5,582 bases of DNA, taken from contig JAQSXD010000274.1 in the NCBI GenBank assembly GCA_029266295.1, positions 1 to 5,582 of the forward strand. Direction: 5' to 3'. Shown piece by piece: positions 1 through 4,470 of this stretch. Source of the DNA: Bacillota bacterium (lineage in GTDB: Bacteria; Bacillota; Clostridia; Peptostreptococcales; Anaerovoracaceae). Positions within the stretch are counted from its first letter, which is position 1, and each line of letters begins with the position of its first letter. The notes under the pieces were generated by a model. The model ran no database searches and was not told the DNA's origin. It saw nothing but the letters and a program-made list of their open reading frames with translations. A program made the translations under genes and the position numbers.

Positions 1-1
1 C

Positions 2-286
2 GAAAAACGTGCATTGAGAATTCCTACAGGGCAGCTCAACAGTCTGATCGCAGATGCCACCATGATGAAACAGCCCCCTTCCGATAAGGGAAAGAGACTC
101 AAGATTTACTATGTGACCCAGGTAGGAGTAAAACCGCCGCTCTTCTCGTTCAAGATCAACGATCGGGAGCTGATGCATTTCTCCTATGCTAGATATTTGG
201 AAAATAAAATTAGAGAGGCTTTCGGTTTTGAAGGAACCTCTATAAAATTTGTATTTCGTGAAAAAGGAGAGGAGAGCTTTGAATAA
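2..286 (+). CDS. der: Ribosome-assembly GTPase Der (EngA), C-terminal end only
   Basis: This is the last 94 residues of Der, a double GTPase that acts in the cytoplasm on maturation of the 50S ribosomal subunit. The reading frame is open from base 2, so the gene continues off the left edge. Both GTPase domains lie outside the window. What remains is the C-terminal KH-like domain, recognised by the family-typical stretches LKIYYVTQVGVKPP and, further on, ELMHFSYARYLENKIREAFGF, ending with a basic/acidic tail. In the intact protein this domain contacts the two GTPase domains and rRNA. A TTG at base 14 is internal sequence and not a start. The stop (TAA, 284-286) overlaps the plsY start by 8 bp, which indicates co-transcription and probably coupled translation. 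Der-PlsY-GpsA order is common in clostridia. Identity is certain from conserved sequence; only the missing N-terminal part is unseen. Confidence 0.95.
   Translation, partial: EKRALRIPTGQLNSLIADATMMKQPPSDKGKRLKIYYVTQVGVKPPLFSFKINDRELMHFSYARYLENKIREAFGFEGTSIKFVFREKGEESFE
266..274 (+). promoter_or_regulatory. Ribosome binding site deciding the plsY TTG start
   Basis: The purine run GGAGAGGAG lies inside the end of der. It ends 4 nt before the TTG at 279; the alternative AAGGAG core at 264-269 is 9 nt away. It supports TTG 279 as the plsY start over the further upstream in-frame TTG at 249, which has no comparable site. It also rules out the first in-frame ATG at 360, which would remove the first membrane helix. 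Confidence 0.75.
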
Positions 287-869
287 TCTCATATTTGCAG
301 CCGCTGTGATCGTATGTTATTTTATCGGTAATATTTCTCCGGCCATTCTTATTGGAAGAATGAAGGGCCTTGATATTCGAAAAGAAGGCAGCGGCAATGC
401 AGGTACCACCAATGTACTGCGGGTCCTTGGGAAAAAGTATGCAGTGGCAACCTTGGTAATTGACATTCTAAAAGGTGTTGCTGCCGTTGCCATCGGAAGA
501 TACATAGGTGGTCAGAATCTGGCAATGGCATGCGGGATGGCGGCCTTTATCGGACATATCTGGCCCATGGCTTTCGGCTTTCGCGGCGGAAAAGGAATTG
601 CGACGGCCTTCGGTGTTCTCGTAACACTAGAGCCTATGCTTGGTTTGATAGAGGCAGCAACGGCACTGATCTTCCTGATCGTTTCAAAGCGCGTATCAGT
701 AGGGTCTATTATTGCCGCGGCTCTGCTTCCCTTTGCAGCGTTGTACTTTCATCACGACTATCTGATCCCAACTGCCATCATGGCAGCCATTGTGATTTTT
801 AAGCATCGGGCAAATATCAAAAGACTGGTCAAAGGTCAGGAGCCGAAAATCAAGCTAGGGAAACGCTGA
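279..869 (+). CDS. plsY: Acyl-phosphate:glycerol-3-phosphate acyltransferase PlsY
   Basis: PlsY is an integral membrane enzyme that transfers an acyl chain from acyl-phosphate (made by PlsX) to position 1 of glycerol-3-phosphate, giving lysophosphatidic acid, the first committed step of phospholipid synthesis in most Gram-positive bacteria. The 196-residue protein has the usual length. All three conserved loops are visible: S38-GNAGTTN-45 (motif 1), R102-GGKG-106 (motif 2, the glycerol-3-phosphate loop) and H176-RANIKRL-183 (motif 3). Hydrophobic segments around residues 4-26, 55-73, 81-99, 111-135 and 140-173 fit the five-helix fold. The start is TTG at 279, chosen because of the purine-rich site just upstream and because it retains the first helix. 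The gene overlaps der by 8 bp and is followed 61 bp later by gpsA, which supplies its substrate. The stop codon (867-869) lies inside the left arm of a large palindrome (856-910), so the last four residues (LGKR) are encoded by that element. The catalytic motifs are intact. Confidence 0.95.
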   Translation: MNNLIFAAAVIVCYFIGNISPAILIGRMKGLDIRKEGSGNAGTTNVLRVLGKKYAVATLVIDILKGVAAVAIGRYIGGQNLAMACGMAAFIGHIWPMAFGFRGGKGIATAFGVLVTLEPMLGLIEAATALIFLIVSKRVSVGSIIAAALLPFAALYFHHDYLIPTAIMAAIVIFKHRANIKRLVKGQEPKIKLGKR

Positions 870-910
870 TTAACGCTATGCACACCTTCCGTTAAATCAG
901 CATTTCCATA
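856..910 (+). repeat. Imperfect palindrome at the end of plsY (copy 1 of a two-copy element)
   Basis: The left arm (856-875, beginning TAGGGAAACGCTGATT) pairs with the right arm (890-910, ending AATCAGCATTTCCATA). Pairing by eye: 872-875 with 890-893; 865-871 with 895-901 (A894 bulged); a C/A mismatch; 859-863 with 903-907; a G/A mismatch; then 856-857 with 909-910. That gives 18 pairs around a 14-nt loop. No T-run follows, so it is not a typical intrinsic terminator. The left arm carries the plsY stop codon. Both outer ends match the perfect inverted repeat at 2172-2203 (10/11 bases on the left, 13/16 on the right). The structure might protect or punctuate the plsY-gpsA mRNA, or be a short dispersed palindromic element; this is inference. 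Confidence 0.7.
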
Positions 911-930
911 AGGAAATAGGAGGAAAAGAA

Positions 931-1938
931 ATGAGCAACAGGATTGCTGTCATCGGGGCAGGAAGCTGGGGTACTGCTCTGGCCGTCAGTCTCAGCGGCA
1001 ACGGGCATATCATTAAGATATGGGACGTCAACGCAGAACATTTAAAGGATCTGGAAGAAAAAAGAGAGAATGTCAGGTATCTGCCGGAAGTAAAGCTACC
1101 AGAAGGCGTTCAAATTTCATATACCATTGAAGATGCATTAAACGGGGCAGACGTGGTTTTATTTTCTGCACCGGCACAGCACTTCAGAAGCGCGCTGGAA
1201 AATGCTCTGCCGTTTCTAAAGCCCGAAATGGTAATCGTTAATGTTGCAAAAGGGATCGAACAAAAGACCCTGATGCGTTTATCTGAAATCGCCGGTGAAA
1301 AGCTGCCAAATGCAAGGTATGTTGTTCTTTCCGGACCATCCCATGCGGAAGAAGTCGGACGGGGAATGCCTACTACATTGGTAGCCGCTTCTGAAGAAAT
1401 TGAGGTTGCGGAGTATATTCAGGATGTCTTTATGACCGACAGCTTGAGAGTTTATACCAATTCGGACGTAATAGGCGTAGAGCTGGGCGGGGCCTTGAAA
1501 AATATCATTGCCCTTGGTGCAGGAATCTCTGATGGAATGGGTTATGGTGACAATGCGAAAGCCGCGCTCATGACGAGAGGGATCACTGAGATTGCAAGGC
1601 TTGGTGTAAAACTTGGGGCAAATTTAGGAACCTTTTCTGGACTGACTGGTATCGGCGATCTGATCGTAACCTGTACCAGCATGCATAGCCGGAACAGACG
1701 GTGCGGAATCATGATCGGTGAAGGGATGGAGCCTGCGGAGGCGACGCAAAAAGTTGGGATGGTGGTAGAGGGCATTTATACCACAGAAGCTGCCTATCAG
1801 CTGGCACAGAAGGAAGGCATTGAAATGCCCATTACCGAGCAGATATACCATGTCGTTAACGGTGGAGCAGATGCTAGAGAGGCCGTAAAAAACTTGATGA
1901 CGAGACAGAAGAAACATGAAACAGAAGAGCATGTTTAA
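931..1938 (+). CDS. gpsA: NAD(P)H-dependent glycerol-3-phosphate dehydrogenase GpsA
   Basis: GpsA is a cytoplasmic enzyme that reduces dihydroxyacetone phosphate to sn-glycerol-3-phosphate, the backbone precursor for phospholipids and the acceptor used by PlsY. The 335-residue length is typical. The N-terminal Rossmann nucleotide-binding loop is IAVIGAGSWGTALA (residues 5-18). The conserved VAKGIE stretch contains K107, and SGPSHAEEV follows near 134-142. The C-terminal helical domain starts around residue 185 with ELGGALKN, where K190 is the expected catalytic lysine. SRNRRCG (253-259) is the family's substrate/phosphate-binding segment. The ATG at 931 is preceded by a perfect AGGAGG (918-923) with a 7-nt spacer, so the start is firm. 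It follows plsY at 61 bp, with the palindrome in between, and probably belongs to the same transcript. A probable terminator lies about 110 bp after the stop. The last 10 or so residues are charged and not informative. No defect is seen. Confidence 0.97.
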   Translation: MSNRIAVIGAGSWGTALAVSLSGNGHIIKIWDVNAEHLKDLEEKRENVRYLPEVKLPEGVQISYTIEDALNGADVVLFSAPAQHFRSALENALPFLKPEMVIVNVAKGIEQKTLMRLSEIAGEKLPNARYVVLSGPSHAEEVGRGMPTTLVAASEEIEVAEYIQDVFMTDSLRVYTNSDVIGVELGGALKNIIALGAGISDGMGYGDNAKAALMTRGITEIARLGVKLGANLGTFSGLTGIGDLIVTCTSMHSRNRRCGIMIGEGMEPAEATQKVGMVVEGIYTTEAAYQLAQKEGIEMPITEQIYHVVNGGADAREAVKNLMTRQKKHETEEHV

Positions 1939-2048
1939 AAAATGTTTTAATAAAATATTTATATAAAAGCCGCTGCTTCAGAAATGAAATCGTAGCGTCT
2001 TGTGATTAATAAAATAGTGGCGTCCGAATGATACAGGATACGTCAATT

Positions 2049-2094
2049 AACCGCTGCAAGTGGGTTGTGAAAACTTCGTTTGCTGCGGTTTTTT
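2049..2094 (+). terminator. Probable rho-independent terminator after gpsA
   Basis: AACCGC-T-GCAA (2049-2059) pairs with TTGC-T-GCGGTT (2080-2090). This gives 10 pairs interrupted by a single T/T mismatch around a 20-nt loop, followed directly by a six-T run (2089-2094). The orientation fits transcription ending after gpsA. The loop is longer than average and the mismatch weakens it, but the GC-rich base next to the T-run is convincing. Confidence 0.75.
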
Positions 2095-2112
2095 ATTGTG
2101 TAGGAACCATCA

Positions 2113-2146
2113 TTTCATTTCGGGCAAAGTTCTATATCGGGCAAAG
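2113..2146 (+). repeat. Tandem pair of 17-bp direct repeats upstream of legB
   Basis: Two adjacent 17-bp units, 2113-2129 (TTTCATTTCGGGCAAAG) and 2130-2146 (TTCTATATCGGGCAAAG), agree at 14 of 17 positions. Each ends in the identical ATCGGGCAAAG-like core (exact 10-mer TCGGGCAAAG at 2120-2129 and 2137-2146). They lie between the gpsA terminator and legB, where a promoter and regulator sites are expected. The 17-bp period is not an integral number of helical turns, so a simple same-face dimer site is not obvious. Function is unknown: possible operator, or a chance local duplication. Confidence 0.55.
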
Positions 2147-2171
2147 CAAAACATAAAATGAATTAGAGTTC

Positions 2172-2203
2172 TAGGGAAGCGCGAATGAATCAGCGCTTCC
2201 CTA
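2172..2203 (+). repeat. Perfect 11-bp inverted repeat before legB (copy 2 of the palindromic element)
   Basis: TAGGGAAGCGC (2172-2182) and GCGCTTCCCTA (2193-2203) are exact reverse complements around a 10-nt loop (GAATGAATCA). No T-run follows on either strand, so it is not a standard terminator. It ends 16 nt before the legB Shine-Dalgarno, in the expected 5' leader of the operon. Its arms match the outer ends of the palindrome at 856-910, and the sequence AATCAGC spanning the loop and right arm is also shared. It could be a shortened copy of a dispersed palindromic element, an operator, or a leader hairpin affecting mRNA stability or translation. Confidence 0.75.
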
Positions 2204-2231
2204 ATAAGAAGATTGCATTGGAGGGGATCAA

Positions 2232-3242
2232 ATGAATTTAGCAGGAAAAAAAATTCTGATCACTGGGGCAGACGGATTTATCGGATCCCATTTGACCGAA
2301 GAACTGGTTCGTAGGGGCGCATCTGTCACTGCCTTTGTTTTATACAATTCTTTGAATACCTCAGGATGGCTGGATTTCATATCCAATGAAATCAGAAAAG
2401 AAATCCGAATGATGAGCGGAGATATCAGGGACTCTCATCGAGTTAAAGATGCAATAAAAGGAAGCGATGTCGTATTTCACCTTGCTGCACTCATTGCCAT
2501 TCCCTATTCCTACGAGTCACCATCCTCTTATATAGAGACCAATATCACTGGCACGCTGAATGTTCTGCAGGCTGCCCGCCAGTGGGAGCTCACACGGGTC
2601 ATTCATACTTCAACAAGCGAGGTGTATGGAAGTGCAAAATTTGTGCCCATACCGGAAGATCATCCACTGCGAGGTCAGTCCCCCTATGCTGCAAGCAAGA
2701 TCGGCGCAGATCAGCTTGCCCTCTCGTTTCACGATTCCTTTTCCACTCCGGTGGCCGTCATCCGTCCCTTCAATACCTATGGGCCGAGACAATCTGCTCG
2801 GGCTGTGATTCCCGCCATCATAACACAGATTGCTCAGGGAGGGCAGAAAATTAATCTTGGAGCATTATCACCTACAAGAGACTTTAATTTCGTGAAGGAT
2901 ACCGTGCGAGGCTTTATTCAGGTTGCAGAGGCTGATAATGCAATCGGTGAAGTCGTTAACATCGGCAGCGGATTTGAAATATCCATTGGAGAAACGGCTG
3001 AGATGATCGGAAAAATCATGGGGGTATCTGTTGAAGTTCAGTCGGATTCCGCTCGCTTTAGACCGGAAAAGAGCGAAGTGACACGGCTTTATGCTGATAT
3101 TTCGAAGGCGGTGCGCTTGTTTGGGTGGAAGCCGGAATACGGCGGAAGAGAGGGGTTTCACAGAGGTCTTGAAGAAACTGTGCGCTGGTTTACTGATCCG
3201 AATCACCTCAAGCTGTATCACCCCGGAAGGTATGAGATATGA
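2232..3242 (+). CDS. legB: Nucleotide-sugar 4,6-dehydratase, LegB-type (SDR family)
   Basis: This extended short-chain dehydrogenase/reductase of 336 residues is most like the LegB enzymes that convert nucleotide-activated GlcNAc to its 4-keto-6-deoxy form, the first step in legionaminic acid synthesis. Visible features are the NAD-binding loop TGADGFIGSHL (11-21), the catalytic T128-S129-E130 before VYG, Y152-xxx-K156 in SPYAASK, and the substrate-side RPFNTYGPRQSARAVIP segment. S/T-D/E next to the catalytic triad fits a 4,6-dehydratase more than a plain epimerase. The start ATG has GGAGG at 2220-2224 with a 7-nt spacer. The stop overlaps the start of the aminotransferase gene (ATGA), and a hydrolysing 2-epimerase follows; that trio supports the pathway call. 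Whether it uses GDP- or UDP-GlcNAc cannot be read from sequence: the Campylobacter jejuni pathway uses GDP, while a UDP route is described for Legionella. Family is certain; the Leg assignment rests on sequence feel and on its neighbours. Confidence 0.87.
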   Translation: MNLAGKKILITGADGFIGSHLTEELVRRGASVTAFVLYNSLNTSGWLDFISNEIRKEIRMMSGDIRDSHRVKDAIKGSDVVFHLAALIAIPYSYESPSSYIETNITGTLNVLQAARQWELTRVIHTSTSEVYGSAKFVPIPEDHPLRGQSPYAASKIGADQLALSFHDSFSTPVAVIRPFNTYGPRQSARAVIPAIITQIAQGGQKINLGALSPTRDFNFVKDTVRGFIQVAEADNAIGEVVNIGSGFEISIGETAEMIGKIMGVSVEVQSDSARFRPEKSEVTRLYADISKAVRLFGWKPEYGGREGFHRGLEETVRWFTDPNHLKLYHPGRYEI

Positions 3243-4462
3243 ACAACGATTTGAATGAAAGTAAAATTGCTGAGATCGTAAGGAACGTATTGAATGACGG
3301 ACCTGATTATGTACCGCTCCACGAGCCGAGCTTCCATGGGAGAGAGTGGGAATGTGTGAAAGACTGTCTGGACTCAGGCTGGGTATCCAGTGCAGGGAAC
3401 TATGTTGAGATTCTGGAAAGAAAGCTGGAAGAGTATACCGGTGCCGCCCATGCAATCTCCGTTGTAAACGGAACAGCAGCCTTGCATCTATGTCTTAGGC
3501 TTTTGGGAGTGGGGATGGGGGATGAAGTATTGATGCCAGCCCTGACTTTTGTTGCTACAGCAAATGCAGTCAGCTATTGCGGCGCAATTCCACATCTTGT
3601 GGATAGCGACCGAAAAACGCTGGGAATTTGTCCGGAAAAGCTTGCAGATTACTTGAAGGAAATTGCAGAGATGAAAAGGGGCGCCTGCAGTAACAGTCAA
3701 ACAGGGCGTCCAATAAAAGCGTTGCTCGTTATGCATACACTGGGGCATCCGGCGGATCTTGAGCCCCTTCTTGAAATCTGTGAGAAATATGAACTGTTGC
3801 TGATTGAAGACGCTGCAGAAGCGCTGGGTTCCCTATATCAGGGGAAGCACGCTGGAACCATCGGAACGGTATCTTCCTTGAGCTTCAATGGGAATAAAAT
3901 CGTAACCACTGGTGGTGGAGGCGCCGTTCTTACCAATGATGATGAGCTGGCTTACCGGGCCAAGCATCTTAGCACCACAGCAAAGAGGCCTCACGTGTGG
4001 GAATTCATTCATGATGAGATCGGCTATAATTATCGAATGCCCAATCTCAATGCTGCCCTCGGCTGTGCGCAGATGGAACAGCTGGATGTCTTTATTGATA
4101 AGAAAAGAAAACTAGCAGAGAAATACAAAGAAGCATTTAGAAATGTAGAGGGGATATCCTTTTTTGCCGAACCCGAGTATGCAAGAAGCAACTATTGGCT
4201 GAATGCCCTTGTCCTTGATCACAAGCATGCACATCAAAGAGATACTTTGCTGGAGATCCTGAATCGTCAAGGGATTGGAGCAAGACCGCTATGGAAGCTG
4301 ATGAACGAACTGGAGATGTATCGGAGCTGTCCCCGTATGGATCTTTCAGTCTCTGAAGAACTAGTGCAGGCGGTAATCAATATACCCAGCAGTCCCGACC
4401 TGGTAAATATTATCTCGAACCCCGGTTTGGTAACGACCATCAAAACTCCCGGTTTGGGATAG
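3239..4462 (+). CDS. legC: PLP-dependent aminotransferase, LegC-type (DegT/DnrJ/EryC1 family)
   Basis: This 407-residue fold-type I aminotransferase is expected to aminate C4 of the 4-keto sugar made by LegB, using an amino donor such as glutamate. Family marks are the SGWVSSAGNYVEILERKLEEYTGA stretch near residue 43 onward in segments, VVNGTAALHL (81-90), D191 in LLIEDAAEALGS (binds the PLP ring nitrogen) and K220 in SFNGNKIVTTGGGG (Schiff-base lysine). The segment NYRMPNLNAALGCAQ follows, as usual in sugar aminotransferases. Start: ATG overlapping the legB stop by 4 bp, with GGAAGG at 3225-3230 and an 8-nt spacer. Oddity: the recognisable family end, INIPSSPDL, is at residues 380-388, but the protein runs on to 407 with a tail that reads as repeats of its own last residues (SPDLVNIIS, NPGLVTTIK, TPGLG). 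The catalytic core is intact, so it should be active unless the tail interferes. Confidence 0.88.
   Translation: MNNDLNESKIAEIVRNVLNDGPDYVPLHEPSFHGREWECVKDCLDSGWVSSAGNYVEILERKLEEYTGAAHAISVVNGTAALHLCLRLLGVGMGDEVLMPALTFVATANAVSYCGAIPHLVDSDRKTLGICPEKLADYLKEIAEMKRGACSNSQTGRPIKALLVMHTLGHPADLEPLLEICEKYELLLIEDAAEALGSLYQGKHAGTIGTVSSLSFNGNKIVTTGGGGAVLTNDDELAYRAKHLSTTAKRPHVWEFIHDEIGYNYRMPNLNAALGCAQMEQLDVFIDKKRKLAEKYKEAFRNVEGISFFAEPEYARSNYWLNALVLDHKHAHQRDTLLEILNRQGIGARPLWKLMNELEMYRSCPRMDLSVSEELVQAVINIPSSPDLVNIISNPGLVTTIKTPGLG
4391..4462 (+). repeat. 27-bp in-frame tandem repeat forming the LegC C-terminal tail
   Basis: Three units in register with the reading frame: 4391-4417, 4418-4444 and a partial third, 4445-4462, which ends in the stop codon. 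They encode SPDLVNIIS, NPGLVTTIK and TPGLG. By eye, units 1 and 2 share 15 of 27 bases, and unit 3 shares 13 of 18 with unit 2. The exact 10-mer CCCGGTTTGG occurs at 4421-4430 and 4448-4457, 27 bp apart. The pattern fits duplication of the end of the gene followed by divergence, though the first pair is weak enough that chance contributes. Confidence 0.55.
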
Positions 4463-4470
4463 GAAAGAGG

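Larger units (their letters stand above)
1939..2231. other. Intergenic region separating gpsA from the leg operon
   Basis: These 293 bp hold no convincing gene on either strand. In order they contain an AT-rich stretch (about 1936-1968), a weak stem-loop (1971-1997) without a T-run, a probable terminator (2049-2094), a tandem 17-bp repeat (2113-2146) and a perfect hairpin (2172-2203). The downstream promoter should lie after the terminator. The only -10 candidate I see is TAAAAT at 2154-2159, with a poor -35 match (TCTATA, 2131-2136) at 17 bp, so the promoter is not assigned with confidence. The region marks the change from housekeeping genes to a surface-sugar operon. Confidence 0.6.

Noticed and set aside
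1971..1997. Stem-loop CGCT/AGCG with an inner TTCA-GAAA-TGAA hairpin
   Set aside because: The stems are only 4 bp each with unpaired bases between them and no T-run. It is too weak to call a terminator or RNA gene.
1969..2094. Possible attenuator: the segment GCCGCTGC at 1969-1976 could compete with 2050-2058 for pairing with the terminator's right arm
   Set aside because: The alternative pairing would itself place a stem before the T-run, so it would not prevent termination. No leader peptide or riboswitch core is visible, and there is no gene directly after it to control.
2049..2094. Possible tRNA-like or small RNA gene in the terminator region
   Set aside because: There is no acceptor, anticodon or T-arm pattern. 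The hairpin followed by six T's is explained by an intrinsic terminator.
2131..2159. Candidate promoter for legB: TCTATA, 17 bp, TAAAAT
   Set aside because: The -10 matches 5 of 6 consensus bases but the -35 only 3 of 6, and AT-rich DNA gives such matches easily. It is mentioned in the intergenic entry but not called.
2868..3455. A 195-codon open frame on the minus strand across the legB-legC junction
   Set aside because: It is antisense to two well-identified genes, crosses their junction, has no ribosome binding site of note, and its translation shows no recognisable domain. It is a shadow of the + strand genes.
3841..3853. GGGGAAGCACGCTGG inside legC resembling the palindrome arm GGGAAGCGCTGA
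   Set aside because: It lies in conserved coding sequence (QGKHAG), has no partner arm nearby, and the match is partial, so it is a chance likeness.
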